Assembly: GCF_947501785.1 (NCBI RefSeq)
Contig: NZ_CANMXB010000001.1
Coordinates: forward strand, 2,608,501 to 2,672,500
Length of the DNA: 64,000 bases
Direction: 5' to 3'
Source: an uncultured Litoreibacter sp.
GTDB lineage: Bacteria; Pseudomonadota; Alphaproteobacteria; Rhodobacterales; Rhodobacteraceae
Part shown: in pieces, positions 9,886-25,577 of the stretch
Layout: every line of letters begins with the position of its first letter
How positions within the stretch are numbered: position 1 is the first letter of the stretch
Notes under the pieces: generated by a model
The model's input: only the letters and a program-made list of their open reading frames with translations
What the model was told of the DNA's origin: nothing
Database searches by the model: none
Translations under genes and position numbers: made by a program

Positions 9886-10178
9886 GACAGCACCTCCTCG
9901 CTAAACGAAAACTCGCAAAGCTCCATAAATTCGAAATCACCGGTCCAGCGGGTCCACTGCCGTTCAACCCAAGACGCGCGGGTGATGGTGGCGGTGCGGT
10001 CTTCTTCGACCAGCTCGCCATAGGGGGCCATAATCTCCGCCCCATGTACCAGCACAGAGTCACCGGGGTTCACAACCGCCCCATTGGTAAATTTGACATG
10101 TGCGGAAAGCTCCTCGAACCGGTGAGAGATTGTCACCGTACAAGGAGCCGTTTCTTTCGTTCGTGTCAGAAATCCCAT
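9882..10178 (-). CDS. Conserved small protein of unknown function between puhC and acsF
   Basis: A 98-residue soluble protein, acidic at its C-terminus, without membrane segments or signal peptide. The middle reads like a small beta domain: FTNGAVVNPGDSVLVHGAEIMAPYGE at about residues 30-55. The C-terminus is Trp- and Phe-rich (WVERQWTRWTGDFEFMELCEFSF). The gene is in the same operon as puhABC and is coupled to acsF by an ATGA overlap, so a role with the cyclase or in photocomplex assembly is likely. I recall a similar small gene at this position in related photosynthesis clusters but cannot assign a function; R. capsulatus orf55 (puhD) at this point is shorter and may not be homologous. Confidence 0.8.
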   Translation of the reverse strand: MGFLTRTKETAPCTVTISHRFEELSAHVKFTNGAVVNPGDSVLVHGAEIMAPYGELVEEDRTATITRASWVERQWTRWTGDFEFMELCEFSFSEEVLS

Positions 10179-10199
10179 TTGCTTTGTCCCTTATAAAAT

Positions 10200-10670
10200 T
10201 CAGTCGATCAGCCTGGCGAAAGCCGCAACATTATCCACGCCATAACCGACAAGCTCGATCTTCCAGTCGGTGGCGGGGTCGATAACGGCCACATGGCCAT
10301 TTTCCCGGCGGACCAGCCGCAGGGGTTCATTCGTAGTGATACCATTTACAAGACGTTCGCGCCCGATAGAGACGGCGATAACGTCAATGAAACCATTCTT
10401 GGCCTCTTTCGAATGCGCGATTTGGGTGCCGTCCTCGGTCAAAACGGCAAAGCCTTCAGACCTTGCGCCGGCCAGCGTAATGAGGCGTTCGTTGATCACC
10501 GGGCTGTCAGGCGCGACGCCGGTCAATTCCATATCAGTCAGGCGCGCATATCCCACTAAAGCGACGGAGGCGGCCATTAGCGAAAACATGGCGATAACCA
10601 GAAACCGAGGCACCATTTCGCGGTCGCGGTGCTTCATCTGGTTGGCGAGAGAGGCGGTTTGGTTCTGCAT
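10200..10670 (-). CDS. puhC: Photosynthetic complex assembly protein PuhC
   Basis: PuhC is an inner-membrane-anchored protein needed for normal light-harvesting 1/reaction-centre assembly. The open frame extends upstream to 10844, but that part lies inside puhB. The ATG at 10670, preceded by GGAG in the puhB tail, gives 156 residues, close to orf162 of R. capsulatus. One membrane segment follows a basic N-terminus (PRFLVIAMFSLMAASVALVG, about residues 20-39). The periplasmic part holds the typical RLVNGI...LRLVRRENGHVAVIDP region. It lies 4 nt after the puhB stop. Confidence 0.9.
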   Translation of the reverse strand: MQNQTASLANQMKHRDREMVPRFLVIAMFSLMAASVALVGYARLTDMELTGVAPDSPVINERLITLAGARSEGFAVLTEDGTQIAHSKEAKNGFIDVIAVSIGRERLVNGITTNEPLRLVRRENGHVAVIDPATDWKIELVGYGVDNVAAFARLID

Positions 10671-10674
10671 CTGC

Positions 10675-11319
10675 CTACTCCGCCGCAACGACGCCTGAAG
10701 CGCCTTGATTTGTATCAATACGGGTGACAACGGGCTGAGAAACGCGTTTTTCCGCCGCCTCCGCGAAGATTTGTGCAACACGGGCCGCATCAGGGATCGC
10801 GCGGAACGCGGGCTGGGTCCGGCGGATGTACCACGGGCGCACATGCGGCCACGTCATCAGATAGGACAGCCGCGTTTCCCCGGTCAGGTCAAACGTGATG
10901 GTTCCGATGCCCGACTTGCGCACCGCTGCACTAGCGTTGCCGATACAAACATAAGGCAGGTTCAACGTCATGGTCAGGGCCGCCCCGATGCGCATGGCGA
11001 CGCGTTTGTTGGTCAGGGTGTATACGGTCGACTTGGCCTGAACCCGCGCGATCACCAAGATGATCAGCACCGCCGCAGCGCCCGCAATCAGGAACGGGAT
11101 GCCGTGGCCCATGGCCTCGGTCAGCGGCACTGTGGTGGAAGACGCAGCAACCCGGCCAAAGGCCAGCAGGACGAAATACCCGATCACCCAATTCAGACCC
11201 CAAGCGTCCTTGGCCAATCGCACCGGGTCGGGACTGCCCTGCCACAAGATATGCTCGTCCGCAGGCAACGCCTCCGGCAGGCCGCGCACAGGTTCAAACT
11301 TGAAGTCGTCGTGATGCAT
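10675..11319 (-). CDS. puhB: Photosynthetic complex assembly protein PuhB
   Basis: It is 214 residues, exactly the length of R. capsulatus orf214 (PuhB), a membrane protein that helps assemble reaction centres. The N-terminus has EXLPADEHILWQGSPDP, as in bacterial PH-domain proteins of the YdbT type. Two or three hydrophobic segments follow between residues ~40 and 93. A YTLTNKRVAMRIG stretch, characteristic of the PH-like domain, follows them. It lies between puhA and puhC in the conserved order. Confidence 0.93.
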   Translation of the reverse strand: MHHDDFKFEPVRGLPEALPADEHILWQGSPDPVRLAKDAWGLNWVIGYFVLLAFGRVAASSTTVPLTEAMGHGIPFLIAGAAAVLIILVIARVQAKSTVYTLTNKRVAMRIGAALTMTLNLPYVCIGNASAAVRKSGIGTITFDLTGETRLSYLMTWPHVRPWYIRRTQPAFRAIPDAARVAQIFAEAAEKRVSQPVVTRIDTNQGASGVVAAE

Positions 11320-11373
11320 CTCTTTCGTCCCTTACGTTCGGGGCCGGACCTGGCTAGGGCTCGGCCTGTTGCC

Positions 11374-12147
11374 TTAGATTTGTGGTTCAAGCCGCGCGGG
11401 ATCCGCATAAAGCGTGCCGCCGCCAAAATATGCCATGATCTTTTCCTCTTCGAGCAAGGTGATCTGGTCATCGGATTTGATGCCCGGAATGCCCGCAAAG
11501 TTATGCGCATAGAGCGACCGCACATTGACGCGGTTGGCCTTGATCTTGGTGAAATTGATCGGGATCAGGCGCGTCTGGCCGGAGCCTTCGGGGTTCAGAT
11601 CCACCACCAAGAAACGCACCAGCGCCTCAGGGATATCGACCCACATGTCGATAATGCGGCCAATGACCTCGTCATCACCGGACACGACCGCCTTGCCACG
11701 CGGGTCGATGCCAGCAGAGACGTGGAAGTCGGGCAATTGGGAGATCGGCTTGATCTTGACATGACCGTGCGCGTCCAGTTCCGGATGATCCTTGCGTGGC
11801 GCCCAGGATGCAGGGCCGACACCGTCAACCATGGGATCACCGGTTGGCACGTAGGGCGAGCCGGCCGCGACGGCGGTGCGCTGCAGCGCCAGCTTGGCAC
11901 GGTCGCCGCGCTGCCCCGATGGCACCGTCAGCTTGCCGCGCCCGTCGCGCAGCAGGAATGTTTTGTCGCCGGGGACCGGAAACGGGCCCTGGTTCAACGC
12001 CTCCCCACCATCATCGTCTTGCAACGGGTAGCCTTCGCGCATGTTCTCGGTCTGCAGGTAGAAAATCAGCAGCGCGAAAAACAGCCAGAACATCCAGATC
12101 GCGGCACTTGCCAGATCGAAATTCCCGAAAAAATCTACATCAACCAT
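11374..12147 (-). CDS. puhA: Photosynthetic reaction centre subunit H
   Basis: The H subunit caps the L/M core of the type II reaction centre on the cytoplasmic side and guides proton uptake to QB. The 257-residue protein has the expected single N-terminal membrane helix (AAIWMFWLFFALLIFYLQTE, residues 15-34), followed by REGYPLQ. The cytoplasmic beta-barrel PRC domain follows, with FHVSAGIDPRGKAVVSGDDEVIGRI and LRF-like VVDLNPEGSGQTRLIP. The genes for L and M (puf) are not in the window. Confidence 0.97.
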   Translation of the reverse strand: MVDVDFFGNFDLASAAIWMFWLFFALLIFYLQTENMREGYPLQDDDGGEALNQGPFPVPGDKTFLLRDGRGKLTVPSGQRGDRAKLALQRTAVAAGSPYVPTGDPMVDGVGPASWAPRKDHPELDAHGHVKIKPISQLPDFHVSAGIDPRGKAVVSGDDEVIGRIIDMWVDIPEALVRFLVVDLNPEGSGQTRLIPINFTKIKANRVNVRSLYAHNFAGIPGIKSDDQITLLEEEKIMAYFGGGTLYADPARLEPQI

Positions 12148-12180
12148 GGTGGTGTCCTCCGTCGTATTTTCTTGTGCGGG

Positions 12181-13611
12181 TCATGTTGGGAAATCGGCCA
12201 GCCCAACGGGCCCCGCCTTTGCTTGGCTCACCGGCCGGACCTTGACCAAGGGGCCGAGCGCGATGAGCGTGATGAACAGGAACCCGATCTCGACGTGATA
12301 AACCACGGAGTATCCGGTTGCGTTTGAGGTAAGCGCCTCGCCAAGGCTGCCATTGGTGGCGGCGGCGTTGACTACATCGCGGATGGCGCCGCCCGCAAAG
12401 ATGGAAACGCCCGCGGCTGTCGCCTGCGCCGCGCCCCATGCGCCAAGCGCGAGGCCTTTGCCAGCCGCGCCTTGAGTGTTGAGCGTCATGGCTGCGGTGA
12501 GCGTGGCGACGGAGAATAGACCGCCGCCAAGGCCGATGCCGAAGGAGCCCGCGAAGAACATAGTGGTGCTGTTCATCGGTGCCGCGAAGATCACAGCGCA
12601 GAAGGCGATCAGACCGAACAGGATGCCGCGCGCGGCCATACGGTAGGGGTCGACTTGGGACTTCAGCCATTTCGCCGCGAGGCCGAAACCGAGCAATGCG
12701 CCGCCCGCCCAAAGGGCGGTGAGCAGCGTGGTGGCGGAGACGGATAGGCCGAGCACCTCGCCGCCGTAGGGCTCCAGCAACACGTCCTGCATGTTGAAGG
12801 CGATGGTGCCCAAGAAGACGACGACCAACAGGCGGCCAGCAACGCCGCCGGCTTTCAGGTCAGCCCATGCGTCGCGGAAAAGCGGGCGGCGTGCTTCGCG
12901 TTCCGCTTTGGTCATCGGGTTGACCTTCTCCTGCTTCCAGAGCGCGGTGATGTTCAGCAGCAACGTGACGACCGCGGTGCCTTGCACCACCTGCACCAAA
13001 CGCAAGTCCGAGAAGTTTTGCAGCAACGCGCCGACGATGATCGCCGACACGCCCATTCCGATGAGGAACATGACATAGAGCAGCGCCACCACTTGCGGAC
13101 GGGTCTCCTCCGTCGCGCGGTCGGCGGCGAGCGCGAGGCCTGCGGTCTGGGTCATATGCATGCCAAGGCCGGTCAGCAGGAAAGCAAGCGCCGCGCCAAC
13201 CTCCCCCGCCCATGCGGGGCCTGTGACTTGGTCGCCAGACAACACAAGCAGACCCATCGGCATGATGGCCAGACCGCCGAACTGCCAGAGGGATCCGAAC
13301 CATAGATACGGAATGCGCTTCCAACCAATGGCGGAGCGATAGGTGTCAGAACGGAAGCCCAGTAGCGCGCGGAAAGGTGCGACCAGAACCGGGATTGCGA
13401 TCATCATGGCGACGAGCCAAGCGGCAACGCCAAGTTCCACGATCATCACCCGGTTAAGGGTGCCGAGCAGCATGACAGCCGCCATGCCAACGGAGATTTG
13501 GAACAAGGAAAGCCGCAGCAATTGGCCCAGTGGCAGTTGCTCACTGACAGCGTCCGAGAACGGCAATGCGCGCATTGTCAGGGTCTTGAATGTGTTGCGA
13601 CCAATGATCAT
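12181..13611 (-). CDS. lhaA: LhaA/PucC-family light-harvesting 1 assembly transporter-like protein
   Basis: A 476-residue polytopic membrane protein (about 12 helices) of the major-facilitator-like BCD/PucC family. LhaA supports light-harvesting 1 assembly, perhaps by delivering bacteriochlorophyll. The family motif ALLGFRSDTYRSAIGWKRIPYLWFG lies near residues 82-106. Its position between bchM and puhA is the conserved location of lhaA (orf477), and the length matches. The start at 13611 overlaps the bchM stop (ATGA). The in-frame ATG 12 codons downstream (MRALPFSDAV) is an alternative start. Confidence 0.93.
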   Translation of the reverse strand: MIIGRNTFKTLTMRALPFSDAVSEQLPLGQLLRLSLFQISVGMAAVMLLGTLNRVMIVELGVAAWLVAMMIAIPVLVAPFRALLGFRSDTYRSAIGWKRIPYLWFGSLWQFGGLAIMPMGLLVLSGDQVTGPAWAGEVGAALAFLLTGLGMHMTQTAGLALAADRATEETRPQVVALLYVMFLIGMGVSAIIVGALLQNFSDLRLVQVVQGTAVVTLLLNITALWKQEKVNPMTKAEREARRPLFRDAWADLKAGGVAGRLLVVVFLGTIAFNMQDVLLEPYGGEVLGLSVSATTLLTALWAGGALLGFGLAAKWLKSQVDPYRMAARGILFGLIAFCAVIFAAPMNSTTMFFAGSFGIGLGGGLFSVATLTAAMTLNTQGAAGKGLALGAWGAAQATAAGVSIFAGGAIRDVVNAAATNGSLGEALTSNATGYSVVYHVEIGFLFITLIALGPLVKVRPVSQAKAGPVGLADFPT

Positions 13612-14276
13612 GCGCGGAACTCCAGGGCGTTGGAGATGTAGAATCCGGATGTCACGCGCTCGACATTTCGGAGCGTGCCGGAGGTGACTTTCGCAGCCAG
13701 CTTTTCAGGGCTGTGCGGCACCATTGTGGGCGAGCGATCAGAACGAGGGAACAGTTTGCCCACGCGCCACATCGCCATCAGCAGCGGTGTACGCGGGGCC
13801 ACGGTGAACACCATGTTTTGATAAAGACGCGGCGCGATGCCTTCGAGGATGCGGGCAATGTCGTCAGCGGAATAGTAGATCATCGAGTCCATCGCCACGA
13901 TATGATCGAACGGCCCAAGCCCAGCATCGAGCATGTCGCCCGCGCTGAAGCTGAGAGAGCCACGCAGATCATCGGGCGTTCGCTTTTCAGCGATATCGAT
14001 CAATTGCGGGGAGATATCGACACCCACAACATCCGCGCCACGTGCCGCCAGCTCAAACGCCAAAGCACCAGTGCCACAACCAGCATCCAGAATGCGCGCG
14101 CCGTGTAAATCGTCTGGCAGTTGCGCGATCAACAGATCCCGCATCCTGTCCCGGCCAGCACGCACAGTTGCCCTGATACCAGAAACGGGCGCGTCTGATG
14201 TCAGACGCTCCCATGTCTTGGTCGCTGTGCGGTCGAAATAGGTTTCGACGTTGTTGCGTGTGGCCTCGTAGGTCAT
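13608..14276 (-). CDS. bchM: Magnesium-protoporphyrin IX methyltransferase
   Basis: BchM methylates the ring C propionate of Mg-protoporphyrin IX with S-adenosylmethionine, making the AcsF substrate. The 222-residue protein is a class I methyltransferase: motif I ILDAGCGTGALAFELAARGADVVGVDIS at about residues 63-90, then DHIVAMDSMIYYS in the region after the acidic loop. The start follows the bchL stop without a gap (TAAATG), and the end overlaps lhaA. Length and operon position match the family. Confidence 0.95.
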   Translation of the reverse strand: MTYEATRNNVETYFDRTATKTWERLTSDAPVSGIRATVRAGRDRMRDLLIAQLPDDLHGARILDAGCGTGALAFELAARGADVVGVDISPQLIDIAEKRTPDDLRGSLSFSAGDMLDAGLGPFDHIVAMDSMIYYSADDIARILEGIAPRLYQNMVFTVAPRTPLLMAMWRVGKLFPRSDRSPTMVPHSPEKLAAKVTSGTLRNVERVTSGFYISNALEFRA

Positions 14277-22022
<7,746 letters not shown>

Positions 22023-22074
22023 GCTGTCCCCCGAAGATTGCTTGTACAGAAAATCTGTCAGGTGGCGCGCAATG

Positions 22075-22092
22075 TGTCAACTTTGATTTACA
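22075..22092. promoter_or_regulatory. PpsR/CrtJ-type operator upstream of bchF
   Basis: TGTCAACTTTGATTTACA fits TGT-N12-ACA. On the minus strand its right half reads TTGACA (22080-22075), a good -35 element for bchF, so bound PpsR would block the promoter of the whole superoperon. The -10 element is less clear. Confidence 0.7.
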
Positions 22093-22171
22093 GTATCGCA
22101 ACTTGAGTGACAGCCAAACATGACAGTTTATTTTGTTTTAAATCAGTTTGTTCTCAAGACGAATTCCGAAG

Positions 22172-22189
22172 TGTCAATATAATTTGACA
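22172..22189. promoter_or_regulatory. PpsR/CrtJ-type operator upstream of ppaA/ppsR
   Basis: TGTCAATATAATTTGACA is the most symmetric of the four sites (TGTCAA...TTGACA). It contains a perfect TATAAT at 22178-22183 on the plus strand, so a repressor here would cover the -10 region of ppaA. It lies 97 bp from the bchF-side site, a spacing that would allow cooperative or looped binding. This predicts autoregulation of the ppaA-ppsR operon. Confidence 0.75.
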
Positions 22190-22278
22190 TATAGTAGTCA
22201 GTAAACGACCATGTCGCCCAAATGTCGCAACTACTCTTCGCCGGCCCGTGAAATACGAGCGCTTGCAACCCGAGGCTG

Positions 22279-23073
22279 ATGGCCATGCCAAAAGCGAACT
22301 ACACATGTGAAGAAGGCGCGACCCCTGATGTAGTTGAGTTTGCATTGCGGGCACTCTCAAGACTAGCGGAAGACCAGCGTATGTTTGGCCACTCAGATAA
22401 GGGCGTGTTCGAGCTGTTTGCCAGTGAGCTTTACAATGCCGTATCTGATCCTGATCGCACTCAAATCGGCATTGTAAAAGACAAAATGCTGCAGGCGGGC
22501 ATAAGCACCTACGACATGGCTGACAACTACATCCCGCATGTCGCGCGACGGCTGGGCGAGGCTTGGTGTGCCGACAATATCGACTTCGCAGTCACCACGA
22601 TCGGGTCCGCTAGGTTGCAAGGGTTGCTCCGCTCACTTGGTCCGGAATGGTGCGCTGATGACAGCTGCACTGCCGCGTCAGCGCCTAAATGTTTGGTTGT
22701 TGTCCCCGAGGGCGCGCAACACACTTTGGGTGCCACGATCCTGGCGGGACAGCTTCGCCGCGCGGGCATATCCGTCTCGCTGGAGGTGGGCATCGGCCTT
22801 GCCCAACTTGAAGGAATTTTGACCTATTCGAAGGTGGACGCCGTGATGGTGTCTGCGTCTTCACGGGAAAGTCTTGAAGTTATTCGCCAAATTGTGCGAA
22901 AGGTGCGCGCAACCGGGCGGGACGTTCCGGTGATCGTTGGGGGAAATGTGCTGTCCCAGAATGAAGATGTTGCACGCGTGACCGGTGCAGACTTTGCCAC
23001 GAGCAGTGTGTTGGAAGCCATTGGCTTCTGCGGATTTAATGCACGTATGCTGCGGGTGGTATCGAAGTCGTGA
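22279..23073 (+). CDS. ppaA: PpaA/AerR-family cobalamin-binding photosynthesis regulator
   Basis: AerR/PpaA proteins bind cobalamin and act on CrtJ/PpsR to adjust photosystem gene expression to light and oxygen. The 264-residue protein has a helical domain (residues ~15-125) with RRLGEAWCADNIDF. A Rossmann-like B12-binding domain (~137-255) follows, with VVPEGAQHTLGA; His148 is in the position of the cobalamin-binding His of AerR. The usual WxxxEH of CarH-type sensors is absent, as in AerR. An ATG two codons downstream (22285) is an alternative start. ppsR follows after 37 bp, probably in the same transcript. Confidence 0.88.
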   Translation: MAMPKANYTCEEGATPDVVEFALRALSRLAEDQRMFGHSDKGVFELFASELYNAVSDPDRTQIGIVKDKMLQAGISTYDMADNYIPHVARRLGEAWCADNIDFAVTTIGSARLQGLLRSLGPEWCADDSCTAASAPKCLVVVPEGAQHTLGATILAGQLRRAGISVSLEVGIGLAQLEGILTYSKVDAVMVSASSRESLEVIRQIVRKVRATGRDVPVIVGGNVLSQNEDVARVTGADFATSSVLEAIGFCGFNARMLRVVSKS

Positions 23074-23110
23074 CCATGTGTTATCCCCACATAGAGCTAG
23101 TGTGTCAGCC

Positions 23111-24514
23111 ATGAAACCTCATGCCGAGAAAACCTGGACAAGTGGCCTGATCCCGATGATCGAGCCTGAGGTCGTGACCGAGATCATTTCCGGCATTGCC
23201 GATCTTGCGCTGATTATCTCTCAATCCGGTCAAGTGATGGGTGTCATGGGCAGCCCCAATTTCATGCCCAGTGCCGATCTTGGTGGCTGGGCTGGGCAAC
23301 CCTTGATCGACGAGTTGAACGTCGAGAGCATTCCGAAGTTCGAAAGCCGCCTGGCGGAATTTGTCGGCAGCGACAATGCGGTCTTGCCAGTAGAGCTGAA
23401 CCACTCCAGCACAGACAGCTACCCCGAATTTCCGATGCGGTATAGCTTCCACCGGATCGGCAGTGACGGTGCGATCCTGATGCTGGGCCATGACCTGCGG
23501 CCCATTGCGGAGATGCAGCAGCAACTTGTCGCCGCACAGATTGCCTTGGAAAAGGACTACGAGTCGCAACGGGAATATGACACTCGCTTCCGCGTCTTGA
23601 TGACCTCCAGCAGCGAAGTGACGTTGTTCGTGTCCGTTAGCACCGGCAAAGTCACGGATTGCAACAAGGCGGCGATCACCTTCTTCGGTGAGTCTCGCGG
23701 CGGCCTGATAGGCGCTGACTTTGTTTCGCAATTTGATGCCAAATCCGGGTCAAATCTGATCGCGACCCTTGTGGCAGCCGCCTCTGAGCAAACGCCCTCC
23801 TCTGTTAACGCGCAGTTGGCAAAGTCCAGCCGCATGCTTGTAGTTCATCCAACTTTGTTCCGCTCTGGCGGCGAGCAGGTCTTGTTGTGTCGCATCTCAA
23901 ACACCGATGGCGCCTCCATACAGGCCAATGCATTGCAGGATAATTTGCGCAGCCTTTACAATGATGGTGTTGATGCAATGGTATTCGTTACCCAGGCTGG
24001 CAACATCCTCAGCGCGAACGAAGCCTTCCTGAACCTGTCAGACGTAACCCACGCGCAGGCGGTGAAGGGCCGTTCGATTGCCGACTTCCTTGGTCGGGGC
24101 AGCGTCGATCTGAATGTGATGTTGGAAAATGCAGGTCGGACCGGGTCTATGCGCCTGTATGCGACCCGACTTATCAGCGAGCACGGAACAGAACGGCCGA
24201 TCGAAATTTCCACCAGTGGTCTGGACACTGGGGGTGACGCCGTCTTTGCACTCGTATTGCGGGATGCCAGCCGGGCGGAGGCGATTCGCACGTCCACCCC
24301 GCAAACGTCAGACGCCGATATGCGGTCGGTGATCGAACTTATCGGCAGTCAAACGCTCAAGGACATTGTCGCCAAAACAACCGATGTCGTTGAAAAAATG
24401 TGCATCGAAACCGCCGTCGAACTGACATCGAACAACCGCGTTGCCGCGGCAGAAATGTTAGGCCTTTCAAGGCAATCGCTCTACGTCAAGCTGCGCAAAT
24501 ATGGGTTGTTGTAG
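23111..24514 (+). CDS. ppsR: Photosynthesis gene repressor PpsR (CrtJ)
   Basis: PpsR represses bch, crt, puc and hem genes by binding TGT-N12-ACA sites. The ATG at 23111 gives 467 residues (464 in R. sphaeroides); the frame runs upstream into ppaA. The domain order is an N-terminal domain, a Gln-rich coiled linker (EMQQQLVAAQIALEKDY, 134-150), and two PAS domains (~160-265 and ~285-385). A C-terminal Fis-type helix-turn-helix ends it (NNRVAAAEMLGLSRQSLYVKLRKYGLL). Cys260 and Cys431 correspond by position to the redox-active cysteines of R. sphaeroides PpsR; Cys184 is extra. Its operators occur at 5716, 22075, 22172 and 24584. Confidence 0.95.
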   Translation: MKPHAEKTWTSGLIPMIEPEVVTEIISGIADLALIISQSGQVMGVMGSPNFMPSADLGGWAGQPLIDELNVESIPKFESRLAEFVGSDNAVLPVELNHSSTDSYPEFPMRYSFHRIGSDGAILMLGHDLRPIAEMQQQLVAAQIALEKDYESQREYDTRFRVLMTSSSEVTLFVSVSTGKVTDCNKAAITFFGESRGGLIGADFVSQFDAKSGSNLIATLVAAASEQTPSSVNAQLAKSSRMLVVHPTLFRSGGEQVLLCRISNTDGASIQANALQDNLRSLYNDGVDAMVFVTQAGNILSANEAFLNLSDVTHAQAVKGRSIADFLGRGSVDLNVMLENAGRTGSMRLYATRLISEHGTERPIEISTSGLDTGGDAVFALVLRDASRAEAIRTSTPQTSDADMRSVIELIGSQTLKDIVAKTTDVVEKMCIETAVELTSNNRVAAAEMLGLSRQSLYVKLRKYGLL

Positions 24515-24583
24515 CTCCGCTTTCCTGCCTTCCGATGTCACAACGCGTCCACCGCGAAGCCCCGAATTCTACAGCCCCCAAAC

Positions 24584-24601
24584 TGTAAATGTTGCCTTAC
24601 A
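24584..24601. promoter_or_regulatory. PpsR/CrtJ-type operator and promoter of the second cobalamin-domain gene
   Basis: TGTAAATGTTGCCTTACA fits TGT-N12-ACA. It overlaps a plausible -35 TTGCCT (24592-24597), followed after 16 bp by TAAAAT (24614-24619). The layout predicts PpsR repression of the gene starting at 24678. Confidence 0.6.
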
Positions 24602-24677
24602 GATTTCTCGCGCTAAAATCTAAGGACGTCTCGTAGCCAAAGAGAGTCGAGGATGGCCAAACCATCCAAGGGGGACC

Positions 24678-25520
24678 ATGTCCGCGTCTGACAATGCCAA
24701 ACACCTGTTTCGACAGGACGTATACGAACGAACTTTTTCCGAGATCCGCACGTTGAAGCGGAACTTGCCTGAAGACGTCGTTGTTTCCTTGGCAAAGGAA
24801 GTGGTCGCTCGGCTGTCTGCGCATTTTGACGGCGAAAGCGACGTCGCAGCAGCAATCACTGATGAGCAGGTGGAAGAACTTGCACATGCACTCATATCTT
24901 CTGACAAGAATGCTGCAGCCAATCTGGTAACCACAAAACGGATGACCGGTGCCTCGATCAAGACCCTGTATCTGTCATATCTGGGGGCCGCAGCGCGGCG
25001 CTTGGGCGAATGGTGGGAAACGGATCAAGTCACCTTCATCCAGGTGCTGACCGGAACTGGCCGCATCTATGCAATCATGCGCGGCCTTAAGCCGCTCTTT
25101 GCCGATAACGACGTTACGTTGCCGTCCAAGTCAGCCCTGTTCATCGCTGTACCCGGCGAAGAACATGTGCTTGGCGTACAGATGGCGGCAGATCTGATCC
25201 GCGCAGAGGGATGGTCAGTTGATCTGGACATTTCGCAGAGCCATGACAGCTTGATAGAGCTGATCTCACATTCAGATCATCGCTATATCGGTCTCTCCGC
25301 CGCGGGAATTCATTCTGTTGCCCACCTCGCAAAACTCATCGTCGCCATTAGGCTATGGGCCCCACATGCGTTGATACTCGTCAGCGGCAACATTGTGGCC
25401 ACCGCCGAAGACACTGTGAGGTTGATGGGACCAGACGCCATGGCGACCGAATTCGATTCCGCGCGGGACGCGCTGGAGCGGCTTTGGGCTGAGGACGCCG
25501 CCGCCGCCAGGTCTTCTTAA
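24678..25520 (+). CDS. Second cobalamin/SCHIC-type B12-binding-domain protein
   Basis: A 280-residue soluble protein with the same architecture as PpaA. A helical segment (~60-140) contains AARRLGEWWETDQVTF. A B12-binding-like Rossmann domain (~152-270) contains VPGEEHVLGVQMAADLIRAEGW, with His163 where AerR has its cobalamin ligand. No BLUF domain is fused, so it is not a full AppA, but the C-terminal part resembles the SCHIC domain of AppA. It follows ppsR after a gap with its own PpsR operator and promoter. A role as antirepressor or co-regulator of PpsR is inferred, not shown. The frame ends 57 bp before the convergent cytochrome gene. Confidence 0.8.
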   Translation: MSASDNAKHLFRQDVYERTFSEIRTLKRNLPEDVVVSLAKEVVARLSAHFDGESDVAAAITDEQVEELAHALISSDKNAAANLVTTKRMTGASIKTLYLSYLGAAARRLGEWWETDQVTFIQVLTGTGRIYAIMRGLKPLFADNDVTLPSKSALFIAVPGEEHVLGVQMAADLIRAEGWSVDLDISQSHDSLIELISHSDHRYIGLSAAGIHSVAHLAKLIVAIRLWAPHALILVSGNIVATAEDTVRLMGPDAMATEFDSARDALERLWAEDAAAARSS

Positions 25521-25556
25521 ACAAAGAAACGGCGGCCCACTGCAGGGACCGCCGCC
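25521..25556 (-). terminator. Terminator of the cytochrome c2 gene
   Basis: On the minus strand, downstream of the cytochrome stop, CGGCGGTCCC and GGGCCGCCG form a 9-bp stem with one bulged base around TGCAGT, followed by TTTCTTTGT. It also sits immediately after the stop of the convergent plus-strand gene. Confidence 0.65.
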
Positions 25557-25577
25557 AAATTCCAATCTGGTTTTCTC

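Noticed and set aside
22043-22060. A further PpsR-like site TGTACAGAAAATCTGTCA near bchF
   Set aside because: The right half is TCA instead of ACA, so it does not fit TGT-N12-ACA; it may at most be a weak accessory site.
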